From positions 1 through 64,000 of the forward strand of contig NZ_JAIWNB010000039.1 of the NCBI RefSeq assembly GCF_020215705.1: 64,000 bases of DNA. The letters run 5' to 3'. Source of the stretch: Nonomuraea aurantiaca. GTDB lineage: Bacteria; Actinomycetota; Actinomycetes; Streptosporangiales; Streptosporangiaceae. The notes under the pieces are model-generated. The model was not told the origin of the DNA. It ran no database searches and saw nothing but the letters and a program-made list of their open reading frames with translations. The position numbers and the translations under genes were made by a program. Below, one piece after another: positions 25,502 through 34,078 of this stretch; within the stretch, counting starts at the first letter, position 1; the number at the start of each line of letters is the position of its first letter.

Positions 25502-27052
25502 ATGGGATCAGCAGGCAGCTACGACACCATCGTCGTCGGAGCGGGCTCGTCCGGCTCGGCACTCGCGGCACGGCTCGCCGACGCGGGACAGCGGGTGCTG
25601 CTGCTCGAGGCCGGCCGGGACTACGCGGCCTCGCAGCTTCCGGAGGCATGGAGGTCGCCGAATCCGTTGAACGCGATCCTGAACTCCGACTACAACGCGT
25701 TCTTGTGGGACGGGCATCTGGCCACCAGGACCGAGGCCCAGGAGCCCTACCTGTACTGGCGAGGCAAGGGCCTCGGCGGAAGCTCGACGGTGAACGGGCA
25801 GATCGCGATCCGGCCGCCCATCGAGGACTTCGACGAGTGGGCGGCCTCCGGTTGCACCGGGTGGTCGTCCGCGGAGGTCATGGCGGACTTCGTCGCCCTG
25901 GAGTCCGACGCCGGCTTCGGCGACGAGGACTACCACGGCACCGCCGGCCCGATCCCCGTCTACCGGGCTCCGGTCGACACGTGGGGCTCGGTCGACCAGG
26001 CGCTCCGCGCGGCAGCGCTCGCCTCGGGTTTCGGGTGGGCCCCGGACGTCAACGCACCCGGCGCGACCGGCGTCTCTCCCTACCCCATCAACTCGATCGA
26101 CCGTCGACGGGTCTCGTGCCACGACGCCTACCTGGAGCCACGTCGCGACAACCCGGGCCTCACCATCCGCGGCGACAGCCTGGTCGACGTGGTTCTCTTC
26201 GAACGTGCTCGGGCAGTCGGCGTCCGGCTGGCCAACGGATCGGCCTTCCACGCGAACCAGGTCGCGCTCAGCGCGGGCGCCACGGCCTCGCCCTCGATCC
26301 TCATGCGCTCGGGCATCGGCCCCGCCGATGACCTCCGACGGCTGGGCATCGAGGTCCGTGCCGATCTGCCGGTGGGCCGTGGGCTCCAGGACCATCCGAT
26401 GGCCCTGATAGGCATCCCGCTCACCGAAGCGGCCTCGGCTGGCCCCGCCGACCGGCACACGAACTGCTGCGTGCGCTACAGCAGCGGCACCGTGCCCGGC
26501 GGGAACGACATGATGCTGGCCGCCCTCAACCAGAACGCGCTGGCCATGGCGGCGGCCGAAGTGCGCGCCGGCGCCGGTGCCGTCGGGGTGTTCGTCAACC
26601 GGACCTACTCGCGCGGAACGCTGAAGCTTCGAAGCGCCGACCCGAGCACGCAGCCCCGGGTGGCGCTGAACATGTTGTCGGACGAGCGCGACATCGACCG
26701 CCTGGAAGCGGGCATCAGGCTCCTCGGCGACCTGGTGGCCCACTCCAGCTTCGCGGAGATCGCCGACGGCGATCTCTGGCGGGTCAATTCGTCGCTGCGC
26801 GATGCCCTGGACACACCAGGGCGACTGCGCGACTACCTGCGCGCCAGCGTGGTCGACACGCAGCACGCGACGAGCACGTGCCGGATGGGAGATCCGAACG
26901 CGCCGGAGACGGTCGTCGACCCCCGGTGCGAGGTCCTCGGTTTCGAGGGTCTCCGAGTCGTCGATGCCTCCGTCTTCCCCTTCGTCCCACGCGCCAACAC
27001 CCATCTCGCCTGCGTGATGTTCGGCGAGCACATGGCCCGCAGGCTCCACTGA
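25502..27052 (+). CDS. GMC-family FAD oxidoreductase
   Basis: The 516-aa protein has the N-terminal FAD motif TIVVGAGSSGSALAARLADA, the GMC signature region RGKGLGGSSTVNGQIAIR, the second signature GATASPSILMRSGIG and the C-terminal active-site segment PRANTHLACVMF. Members oxidise alcohols such as choline, amino alcohols or long-chain alcohols. Its place directly before an aldehyde dehydrogenase (30-bp gap) suggests a two-step alcohol to acid oxidation. Which alcohol is produced in this pathway is not evident. Confidence 0.9.
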   Translation: MGSAGSYDTIVVGAGSSGSALAARLADAGQRVLLLEAGRDYAASQLPEAWRSPNPLNAILNSDYNAFLWDGHLATRTEAQEPYLYWRGKGLGGSSTVNGQIAIRPPIEDFDEWAASGCTGWSSAEVMADFVALESDAGFGDEDYHGTAGPIPVYRAPVDTWGSVDQALRAAALASGFGWAPDVNAPGATGVSPYPINSIDRRRVSCHDAYLEPRRDNPGLTIRGDSLVDVVLFERARAVGVRLANGSAFHANQVALSAGATASPSILMRSGIGPADDLRRLGIEVRADLPVGRGLQDHPMALIGIPLTEAASAGPADRHTNCCVRYSSGTVPGGNDMMLAALNQNALAMAAAEVRAGAGAVGVFVNRTYSRGTLKLRSADPSTQPRVALNMLSDERDIDRLEAGIRLLGDLVAHSSFAEIADGDLWRVNSSLRDALDTPGRLRDYLRASVVDTQHATSTCRMGDPNAPETVVDPRCEVLGFEGLRVVDASVFPFVPRANTHLACVMFGEHMARRLH

Positions 27053-27082
27053 AGCCGGCTTCGATCCAGAAGGAACGAGCAG

Positions 27083-28510
27083 ATGAAGCGCCTGAGCAAC
27101 ATCATCGACGGCACCCCGGTCGAAGCCGCGGACCCGGAACTCCGCAGCGTCGTCAACCCGGCCACCGAACAGGTCGTCGCACTGATTCCGGCCGGATCGG
27201 CCGCCGACGCCGCGGCGGCGGTGGAGTCGGCGCAGGCCGCGCACGCGGGCTGGGCGAGGCTCGACCTCGAGGACCGCCTCGGCCGGCTGAGCCGCACCGC
27301 CGACCTCCTCGAACGGCATGTGCGCGAGCTGGCGGAACTCGAGAACCGGGAGATGGGCAAGCCTGTCCCGCTCGCCGAGCAGTTCATCGCGGGCGGAATC
27401 GCCTCGTTCCGGCTCGGCATCGAGCGGGCGCGGTCCTATCCGTTCGTCGCCGACGTCACAGCTCCGGGCGAGTCCGGACGGACAGTGGTCATCCGTGAGC
27501 CGCTGGGCGTGCTGGCACTCATCGTGCCCTGGAACTTCACGGTGACCTCGATCCTGGGAGCCCTCGGCCCCCTGCTCGCCGCCGGCAACACAGTGGTGAT
27601 CAAGCCCTCGGAGAAGGCGCCGCTGTCCGCGGCCCGGCTCGTCGAGCTGTGCGACCTTCCGGCAGGCGTGGTGAACCTTCTCCTGGGCGACGCGCGCGCC
27701 GGCAAGCCCTTGGCCGAGCACGAGGCGGTCAAGCTGGTGCACTTCACCGGGTCTGTCGAGGCGGGCCGCAGCGTCGCCGTCGCCGCGGCCAAGCGCCTTC
27801 AGCGAACGATCCTGGAACTGGGAGGGAACGACCCCGTCCTCGTCGACGCCGACGTCGACGTGGCCGCCACCGCCAAGGCGGTCGCGACGTCGACGTTCCT
27901 CAACAGCGGACAGATCTGCACATCGTCGGAGCGGATCTACGTTCACCGCGCGGTCGCGGACGAGTTCATCGCCGCCCTCGTGGCCGAAGCCGAAGGCTGG
28001 ACGATGAGCGACGACCCCTACTCCCCGGGCCTGGGACCACTGGTCGACGACACCCAGAGGAGGATCGTGCACGACCACGTCCACGAAGCCGTCCACCGCG
28101 GGGCGACGCTGCTCTGCGGTGGCGGGCAACCAGACCGGCCCGGATACTTCTACCCCGCGACGGTGCTGACCGAGGTCACCTCGGACATGCGCATCATGAA
28201 AGAGGAGACCTTCGGGCCGGTCGCCCCCGTCACCGTGGTCGACTCCTTCGCCGAAGCCATCGACCTGGCCAACACCACAAGCTTCGGACTCGCGGCGACG
28301 GTCTATTCCTCGACCCCCGAGAACCTGCGGCGCTGCAGGGAGATCAACGCCGCTCTCGTGTGGATCAACGAGTGGCAACACGGTGGCGTCAACATGGTCT
28401 ACGAGCCGTGGGGGGTCAGCGGGATGGGTGCGACCGGGGCAGCGGCGTCGTTCGACGCCGCCACCCGCCCGGTGTCGATGCTCTACTCGCCGTCCACGAA
28501 CCACGGGTAG
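27083..28510 (+). CDS. NAD(P)-dependent aldehyde dehydrogenase
   Basis: The 475-aa protein is a complete ALDH: PWNFTVTSILGALGPLLAAG, the catalytic glutamate in LELGGNDPVLV and the catalytic cysteine in LNSGQICTSSERIYV. A ribosome site (GAAGGAAC) precedes ATG 27083. Sequence style is that of succinate-semialdehyde or aminobutyraldehyde dehydrogenases, which would fit an amine from the ureohydrolase, but the direct neighbour is the GMC enzyme. Its 3' end overlaps a reverse-strand relic by 28 bp. It is the last intact gene of the block. Confidence 0.92.
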   Translation: MKRLSNIIDGTPVEAADPELRSVVNPATEQVVALIPAGSAADAAAAVESAQAAHAGWARLDLEDRLGRLSRTADLLERHVRELAELENREMGKPVPLAEQFIAGGIASFRLGIERARSYPFVADVTAPGESGRTVVIREPLGVLALIVPWNFTVTSILGALGPLLAAGNTVVIKPSEKAPLSAARLVELCDLPAGVVNLLLGDARAGKPLAEHEAVKLVHFTGSVEAGRSVAVAAAKRLQRTILELGGNDPVLVDADVDVAATAKAVATSTFLNSGQICTSSERIYVHRAVADEFIAALVAEAEGWTMSDDPYSPGLGPLVDDTQRRIVHDHVHEAVHRGATLLCGGGQPDRPGYFYPATVLTEVTSDMRIMKEETFGPVAPVTVVDSFAEAIDLANTTSFGLAATVYSSTPENLRRCREINAALVWINEWQHGGVNMVYEPWGVSGMGATGAAASFDAATRPVSMLYSPSTNHG

Positions 28511-29141
28511 TACGGGGCCGTGCTCCAGGCAGGGGTCGCGCCGGTCGTGGCGGCCTCTCGTTCCGGCGCGTCTCCACGACGACCAGGCCGCCGTCCGGGC
28601 GTACGGCGAGGGCCACGGAGCTGCCTTGCGGGTCGAAGGTGGGCTCGGACAGCGGCTTGCCGCCCGCCGGGGGCACGCACCCGTTGCCGTCGCAGATCAG
28701 CAGGCCGAGCCGGACGGCGTTCCCCAGGCGGCTCCGGACCTGGGGGTCCGCGTTCCAGGCGGTCAGGACCAGGCGGTCAGGACCAGGCGGTCAGGACCAG
28801 GCGGTCAGGACCAGGCGGCCGTCGGCCAGGCGGGCGCTGGCACCGACGGGTCCCGTCTTGGTGCGCTCCTGCCTGGCCCACGCGAAGCCAGCGCGGGCAC
28901 CCCCAGCACGCCCACGAGCAGCGCGGCCCCGGCGTGCGCCAGCCGATCGCCGGCCAGGCGGTAGCCGCGGCCGAGCGCCCGCCATCCCGAACGCCCTTCA
29001 AGGATCACGGCCGGCACGGCCGGCAGGAACGGCGCCGCGAACACCGCGAGCCCCACCATGACGAAGATCGACAGCCAGGACTGAGCGGTCGCCCACGCCA
29101 CGCCGAGCCCGGCGGCCACGATCGCCGCCCATCCGAGCAGC
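28483..29141 (-). pseudogene. membrane protein relic with frameshifts
   Basis: The reverse strand holds three coding-like pieces in different frames: an N-terminal membrane part (GWAAIVAAGLGVAWATAQSW, FVMVGLAVFAAPFLPAVPA), a middle soluble part (GKPLSEPTFDPQGSSVALAV, then RPDGGLVVVETRRNE) and the C-terminus (STAPYYPWFVDGE, stop 28483). The frame changes at the 14-bp tandem repeat (28756-28820) and again near 28560. I read this as a decayed gene for a multi-helix protein with a beta-rich soluble domain. Family not recognised. Confidence 0.45.
28756..28820. repeat. 14-bp tandem repeat, four copies plus a partial
   Basis: The unit CAGGCGGTCAGGAC occurs at 28756, 28770, 28784 and 28798 without change, followed by a partial copy. 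14 is not a multiple of three, so each added copy shifts the reading frame of the reverse-strand relic it sits in. It may be the cause of that gene's inactivation, by slippage. Confidence 0.9.
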
Positions 29142-29630
29142 ATGCACGTGGCCGGTGGCGACGAAATCTTCGTCGAGGCCAACGAATCGCTCGCTGACCG
29201 GATGAACTCGGCAATTGACGAGTTCGCCGCCACCAACGCAGAAGCGGCAGCACTTTTGCGTGTCCTCATCGACGAACTGGCCGAAGCGCGGCTGAACGCG
29301 GCAGGTCTCGATCCAGACCTCATCACCATGCTGAGCAGTTCCTCTGACCAGCTGGTGAGCCTGGAAGACTATGCCCCCATGCTTGCCCAGGCGAGTCTCG
29401 CTCTCCAGCATCTCCCTGACGTGCTTCCTGGCCTCATGGACGCGGCGACAAAGTTGCACAACTCGAGCGAGCTCGTTGATGTGCTCTGCGCCGTGGTGGG
29501 CGACCTCCCTGATGGAGACACCGTCGCGGCGCTCCGGAACGCCGCGGCCTCCCTGCGGGGCCTTCCCGACACCGTCTCTCACCTGCAAGAGGTCGTAAAC
29601 GAGCTGCGATGGGCCCAAAGCAACATGTGA
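29142..29630 (+). CDS. hypothetical helical protein
   Basis: The frame gives 162 aa, strongly helical and acidic (for example NAEAAALLRVLIDELAEARL, then LQHLPDVLPGLMDAATKLHN and HLQEVVNELRWAQSN). Codon bias is good. No ribosome site is visible before ATG 29142; ATG 29202 (MNSAIDEFAATNAEAAALL) is an alternative. Its 5' end abuts the membrane relic on the other strand, so the N-terminus may have been created by the rearrangement. The heptad-like helices resemble a coiled-coil adaptor or effector-associated domain, but I do not recognise the family. Confidence 0.5.
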   Translation: MHVAGGDEIFVEANESLADRMNSAIDEFAATNAEAAALLRVLIDELAEARLNAAGLDPDLITMLSSSSDQLVSLEDYAPMLAQASLALQHLPDVLPGLMDAATKLHNSSELVDVLCAVVGDLPDGDTVAALRNAAASLRGLPDTVSHLQEVVNELRWAQSNM

Positions 29631-29679
29631 TCCGCGCCCAACACGGCCGCCACCGTGCCCCACGTGACCCCACTCCGGG

Positions 29680-30024
29680 CTACTGGCCGCTGCTGAGCAT
29701 GTCCCGCAGATCCGGGTCGTGCCACAGGGCGACGGCCTGGGCGGCGGCGGTTCGGGTACGCCACAGATCGTCGGCGGAGCCGCGGCCGGGGTCGTCGAGC
29801 ATGGGGGTGACCGGGAACAGGTGCGGATCGCTCCTGGTGCGGTCGCCGGCGGTGGTCTGCCACTGCGGGCGCTTGCCGTAGGCGACCCGGGTCACGTGCC
29901 CGATGTTCGTGCTGTCGGGGGTGATGACGTGCCAGCGGCCGTCGTCGTGGTCGGCCAGCGTCTGGCTGAGGCGCCACCCCGGCAGGCCTTCCAGCTCGAT
30001 GTCGGCGTGCGGGGTGGCGGTAAT
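29680..30024 (-). pseudogene. hypothetical protein, 5' end missing
   Basis: A good reverse-strand frame (TPHADIELEGLPGWRLSQTL, DGRWHVITPDSTNIGHVTRV, RTAAAQAVALWHDPDLRDML) ends at 29680. There is no ATG, GTG or TTG in the right place upstream: an in-frame stop appears before any start, at about 30070. The only start is an internal GTG at 29895, which would cut off the conserved first third. This looks like a small actinobacterial accessory protein that has lost its start. Confidence 0.45.
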
Positions 30025-30239
30025 CGAGGGGTTTGTTGGGAAAGGGCGTCCCTGGTTCCTTGGGCGCTGTCAGCAGTTGCTCCAATCCAGCCCTGGGGTT
30101 CGGGCGGCGGCTGCGCGGCTGTGTCCAGGCGTTGCACGGGGTGGCAACGCTTGCGGCCGTTGCAGAAAAGCGCAACACCGAGGCGGTATGGCCTCATGGG
30201 GTCATCAAGCCCATCACGATGATGAGGAGAACCCCGACC

Positions 30240-30452
30240 ATGGCCCGACAGGCCCCCAACCCTGATCAACCGCCCGTGCCGCTGCTGTCGCTGCGGGCGG
30301 CGGTCATCCTTGCTCTCGCCCTTGCCGCCGGAGTCGTCGTGGGGGCCCTCACCCTGTGGACCGGCGTGGTCCCGCCGGCCGCGGTCTTGACCGGGATCGC
30401 CGCGTTCGGCGGGACAGTCCGCGGCCTCCACGACGTCATCGGCAAACGGTGA
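30240..30452 (+). CDS. small two-helix membrane protein
   Basis: The 70-aa protein starts at ATG 30240 behind GATGAGGAGA. A short Pro-rich N-terminus is followed by two hydrophobic helices (LRAAVILALALAAGVVVGAL and VPPAAVLTGIAAFGGTVRGL) and a short charged tail. Its stop overlaps the GTG start of the regulator gene (GTGA), so the two are translated together. Small proteins of this kind recur in actinobacterial accessory islands. No function is known to me. Confidence 0.65.
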   Translation: MARQAPNPDQPPVPLLSLRAAVILALALAAGVVVGALTLWTGVVPPAAVLTGIAAFGGTVRGLHDVIGKR

Positions 30453-31873
30453 GCGTCCTCGACATTCGGGCGGATCCGGGCGCTCATGGAGATGATGGAC
30501 ATGTGGTTGACATCGAACGCACCGCCCGGCACGCCCTCGTGGAAGAGCGGACCGAGGTCGTCCTGTTCGCGACCGAGCTGAAGCGGTTGTTCGACACTGT
30601 CGGTCTCACCCTCGGCCAGTTCTGTGCCACCAGCCAGGGGATCATCGACAAAGGCAGCCTGTCCCGCTACCTCAACGGCAAGCGCGTCCCCCGCGAGCGG
30701 TGGCTCCTGGACCGGCTGTTCGCCCTGCGGGTCAAGGCCGGCACCCCGCTTACCGAGGAGGCCCAGGGCCATCTGGTTGACCTCCAGCTGGCCGCGCTCG
30801 AAGTCGCCCACCCTCACGACTACAAGGTTCGGCGCGTCACCGACGAACTCGACATCGCACTCACCGCCCGCCGTGAGAGCGAACGCCACGTCAACCGACT
30901 GGAAACCGAACTTACCGGCCGCGAACGACGGCTCGCCGATCTCACTGCCGACAACACCCGCATGCGTGCCGACTGGGACGCCGACCGCGACCGGTTGAAC
31001 CGCGAGATCGCCGATCTCACCAGCCAGTTGAACCTCGCCCACGAGCGCCGCGCTGCCGCCGAAACCCGCTGCGCGGACCTAGAGGCTCTCCTCGACCGCC
31101 TCCAATCAGGTGCGGCCGCCCGACTCCCTTCAGCGTCTGGAGCCGAGTCCCGCGGCTCCAGAGGCCCAGCTGCGATACGAGTGATGATTTGCGACAACCC
31201 TGGACCCTACCGCGACGGGTTGAAGATGCTCCTGGAGACGGAGGGCGTTCATGTCACCGGTGTGGCGAATGACTTCGAGCAGCTTCGCCATTTGATGCGG
31301 AAGTCACTGCCGGATGCCGTGGTTGTCAGCGTCTCCACGTCACCCGCCCACATCGATGAGGGCATCGTCGGCACCGTCGACCTCCGTCAGCGCCATCCGA
31401 ACTTGGGGGTGCTCGTCCTGGCGGCCTTTGCCGAAGCCGCGTACGCCGAACGCCTTGTGCTGACCGGCAACGGCGTCGGCTACCTCGTGAAGGACACTAA
31501 CAATCTAGAGACTATCCTGGCTGCCCTCCACGGGGTCGTCGCCGGCGAGGTCATCATGGACCCGCATCTCGTCCAGCAGCTGCTAACTCGCTCGCAGACG
31601 CAGGACAAGATCAGCCGACTCACACCCAGGCAGCGGGAAGCCCTCATGCTGATGGCCGAAGGGCTATCCAACAGCGGCATCGCGCGACGCATGCATATCT
31701 CTGAGAAGACCGTCGACGGTTACATCACCGCGATTCTCGCACGGCTCGATCTGAAGGACACCCCCGACAGCAGCCGCCGAGTTGCTGCTGTCTTGACCGC
31801 GCTCCAGGCCAGCTACCCCTCCTCTCCCCAACAAGGTGCCCCGGTCCGTCCCAACCCGGCTCTCCCGGCATGA
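30449..31873 (+). CDS. HTH / coiled-coil / pseudo-receiver / LuxR-type regulator fusion
   Basis: The 474-aa chain begins at GTG 30449. Residues 20-110 form a XRE-like unit (TVGLTLGQFCATSQGIIDKG, then SLSRYLNGKRVPRERWLLDR), 120-215 a long coiled coil (ERHVNRLETELTGRERRLAD), 241-370 a NarL-type receiver and 385-440 a LuxR HTH (LTPRQREALMLMAEGLSNSG, then IARRMHISEKTVDGYI). In the receiver the acidic pair reads CDN and the phospho-acceptor region reads DAVVVSVSTSP, so the acceptor aspartate is replaced. The receiver should thus not be phosphorylated normally. The protein likely senses through oligomerisation or its first HTH. Confidence 0.82.
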   Translation: MSVLDIRADPGAHGDDGHVVDIERTARHALVEERTEVVLFATELKRLFDTVGLTLGQFCATSQGIIDKGSLSRYLNGKRVPRERWLLDRLFALRVKAGTPLTEEAQGHLVDLQLAALEVAHPHDYKVRRVTDELDIALTARRESERHVNRLETELTGRERRLADLTADNTRMRADWDADRDRLNREIADLTSQLNLAHERRAAAETRCADLEALLDRLQSGAAARLPSASGAESRGSRGPAAIRVMICDNPGPYRDGLKMLLETEGVHVTGVANDFEQLRHLMRKSLPDAVVVSVSTSPAHIDEGIVGTVDLRQRHPNLGVLVLAAFAEAAYAERLVLTGNGVGYLVKDTNNLETILAALHGVVAGEVIMDPHLVQQLLTRSQTQDKISRLTPRQREALMLMAEGLSNSGIARRMHISEKTVDGYITAILARLDLKDTPDSSRRVAAVLTALQASYPSSPQQGAPVRPNPALPA

Positions 31874-32273
31874 CAAGGAGACCGCCGCCAAGGATTCGTA
31901 GGCCGATCCAGCGACCTGCCCACATCAGAACCGGCCAGTGGCCGTTCGATGGCTGCAACCCCCCTGAGGCTCCCAGCTCGGCAGTCGTGTGCACACGACT
32001 TCGGGAATCTGTGCACGCGACTCCGGAAAGCGACAATCCCGGAACACAAGGGAGCCGACTCATGATTTTTCGGGATCGTTTTAGGGACACAGTTCCGGGG
32101 CTGGTCAGCCGCGTCGGCGGGCGGCAGAGTCACGGCTTTGTCGCCACCCGGCCAGCGCCCCCGGGGGGACGCGCGGGGTGGCCGGGCGAAGGGAGGCGGC
32201 GAACGCGTCGTTGATGACCGCGACCGGTCGTCCGCCGGTGCGGGTGCGCGCAGGCGGCGTGGGGATCGTGAGG
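31874..32273. other. 400-bp gap with a palindrome and a direct repeat
   Basis: The stretch lies between two convergent genes. It holds GTCGTGTGCACACGAC (31984-31999, a perfect 16-bp palindrome), and a related block TGTGCACGCGACTCCGGAAA about 22 bp further on that repeats TGTGCACACGACTTCGGGAA. A 50-codon ORF from ATG 32062 with AAGGGA upstream exists, but its sequence has no protein character. A terminator or a binding site are both possible. Confidence 0.4.
31984..32028. repeat. 16-bp palindrome plus direct repeat
   Basis: GTCGTGTGCACACGAC (31984-31999) is a perfect palindrome. The segment from about 31988 recurs with few changes about 22 bp downstream (TGTGCACACGACTTCGGGAA versus TGTGCACGCGACTCCGGAAA). 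Two helical turns separate the copies, as for cooperative binding of a dimeric regulator. Confidence 0.6.
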
Positions 32274-33257
32274 TCAGGGCGCGGGATCGCGGTAGCCGTG
32301 AGCTTCGCGGGTGGCGTTGTAGCTCGTGGCGGCGGTGGTGAACAACAGGTCCACCTGACCGCTGACCCAGGCGCGGATGCGTTGCCGGGCGTCGTCGGTG
32401 GGGCCGGGGTGCAGATCGGAGACGTGGAGGTAGAGCGGCGCCACGTCCGGGTGAGTCGGGTCGACGACGATGAAGGACTGGTCGTTGTCGCGGTGGGTGG
32501 CGATGCCGGGGAGCATCCCAGCCACGGACCGGACTTTGAAGGGCTGGTCCATCGACAGCATCAGCGTGAGCCCGAGCTGGTGGATACGCAGGGGCTGGTA
32601 GGGGCGGCCGCCGTAGGTGGTGTCCGGCTTGCCGTCCATGAACTTCACCTCGACCAGGACGTCCGCCGGCAGCTCGATGTCAGCGATGATCGCCCCGGCG
32701 GTGTTCTGCAGCTCTGTGCACAGGCCTCTGGCGGCTTCTTCGACGACGTGCAGGGGCAGGCCGCCGTGGGCGCGCAGGCTGTCCTTGAGCAGTTCCAGCC
32801 CGCCGGTGGCCGGAGTGTGGGGGGAGTCGGCGACGGGAGCGGGCTTGTCCTGGACGCGATGGGCGCGGGGTTGGGCGGATGCCGGGCTGATAGTCGGCTC
32901 GGAGGAGGGCCTGGCCTGGGCGGTCTGGGCGGCGGCGAAGGCCGCGTCGTAGAGCAGCTTGAATCGCACCTCCTGCTCGGCTCGGTCGCGTGCAGGCGTG
33001 TGGTGATCGGCGAGGTAGCGGACAACGGAGAGGTAGCGCAGCCACTCGGGCATCCCGCCTTGACCGCGCAACAGCTGGCGAACCCGTTCATCGCTGATCA
33101 TGCCCGGGTAGTCGTCGCTCTCGTTGATGGCTTTGGAGATCCGGCCAGTACCCGGTCGTCCGGCTCCGACATACAGATCGTGCAGAGCCGCGGTCATCGT
33201 CCGCAGTGCTCCAGGCGGCAGGACGTCCTCGCCCGGCAGGTCGATCGCTCTGCGCAT
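32274..33257 (-). CDS. hypothetical protein with an XRE-like N-terminus
   Basis: 327 aa from ATG 33257, which follows GAGGG; an upstream in-frame start at 33302 adds an unlikely leader. Residues 1-90 resemble a regulator N-terminus (RTMTAALHDLYVGAGRPGTG, GMISDERVRQLLRGQGGMPE), the middle is Pro/Ala-rich, and residues 170-327 form a separate alpha/beta domain (LPLHVVEEAARGLCTELQNT, LGLTLMLSMDQPFKVRSVAG). It recalls actinobacterial accessory proteins found beside small membrane proteins. The domains are not recognised. It converges with the LuxR-type gene. Confidence 0.65.
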   Translation of the reverse strand: MRRAIDLPGEDVLPPGALRTMTAALHDLYVGAGRPGTGRISKAINESDDYPGMISDERVRQLLRGQGGMPEWLRYLSVVRYLADHHTPARDRAEQEVRFKLLYDAAFAAAQTAQARPSSEPTISPASAQPRAHRVQDKPAPVADSPHTPATGGLELLKDSLRAHGGLPLHVVEEAARGLCTELQNTAGAIIADIELPADVLVEVKFMDGKPDTTYGGRPYQPLRIHQLGLTLMLSMDQPFKVRSVAGMLPGIATHRDNDQSFIVVDPTHPDVAPLYLHVSDLHPGPTDDARQRIRAWVSGQVDLLFTTAATSYNATREAHGYRDPAP

Positions 33258-33541
33258 GTTCCGGCCCTCGCCAATAAGTGCCAAGTTCTGCCAACCAGCC
33301 ACGGTAGCGGCACAGAGATGCGCGCACGGGTGTCTCGGACGAACACTGCGGGCCCGGGCTCAGAGCGGGTCCAGAACCAATACGGGACGACTTCCGCCAA
33401 AGATCAACAAGCCTGTCCGGCGCGGTCTCATCGTGGAGTCAGCGGCTCATTCGAAGAGCCGTCCCGGGGGAGCGGACGGGCGTCAGGTCGCCTGCACCGA
33501 TGCCCTCGGCAGCCGACGCACGCATTGAGGAGGCGCGTGAG

Positions 33542-33751
33542 ATGACTGGGATCTTGGTGGAGTTGCTGGCGGGGGCCGGGCCGGCGTGGAGCATCGCCGG
33601 AGTGGCGCTCATCGTGTTCGTGGCCGCGATGCTGTCCTTCGTGGGCCTGGCCGTGGGGAGGGCCCTGTTCGCCGACGATCCCGCGACCCGGGCCAATGCC
33701 CGACACGTGCTGCGTGACCTGCTCGGATCGTTCTTTCGCAGGCCTCGTTGA
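33542..33751 (+). CDS. small membrane protein
   Basis: The 69-aa protein starts at ATG 33542 with GAGGAGG eight bases before it. One helix (IAGVALIVFVAAMLSFVGLA) spans the membrane; the C-terminal half is basic and cytoplasmic (RANARHVLRDLLGSFFRRP). It resembles the other small membrane protein of this island (30240) in size and layout but not in sequence. It is divergent from the 327-aa hypothetical gene. Function unknown. Confidence 0.6.
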   Translation: MTGILVELLAGAGPAWSIAGVALIVFVAAMLSFVGLAVGRALFADDPATRANARHVLRDLLGSFFRRPR

Positions 33752-33774
33752 GGACCGCTCTGCGTCCGGACCAC

Positions 33775-33903
33775 TCACCGGCGCCGGGCGGCAGGATCGC
33801 GCCCCTCCTGCCAGCGGGCCCGGCTGGCGCGGACGTCGGCGGCACGGGCCTGTTCGACGGCGCCCTGGGCGGCGGCCTTGGCGGCGCTCCGATAACTGAC
33901 CGA
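33775..33903 (-). pseudogene. short coding relic
   Basis: On the reverse strand a frame with strong codon bias reads VSYRSAAKAAAQGAVEQARA and then ADVRASRARWQEGRDPAARR before the stop at 33775. An in-frame TGA sits directly upstream and no start codon is available, so only the tail of a helical, Ala/Arg-rich protein is left. The rest of 33752-34078 shows nothing. Confidence 0.35.
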
Positions 33904-34078
33904 TCATGGCCTGAGGTTCCCCCGCTTCTGCTAACCCTGCGCGGCGCAGGCTGACATAAGGGCTGGCGATCTCTGCAGACCGTCCCGGACACAACCGCTT
34001 CGCAGTTGGATCGGATGGCGGGTAACGCGTTCGTCACTATGGGTCCCGCTCGCGCCGGTATGGGAGCACCCTGGAGAC

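Noticed and set aside
25508..28504. 998-codon open frame on the reverse strand
   Set aside because: It runs antisense through the GMC and aldehyde dehydrogenase genes, has no domain, is rich in Arg/Gly/His/Val as expected for a complement frame in high-GC DNA, and its codon pattern follows the forward genes.
28756..28820. CRISPR-like repeat
   Set aside because: The 14-bp units are contiguous with no spacers, so this is a simple tandem repeat. No CRISPR array or cas gene was seen anywhere.
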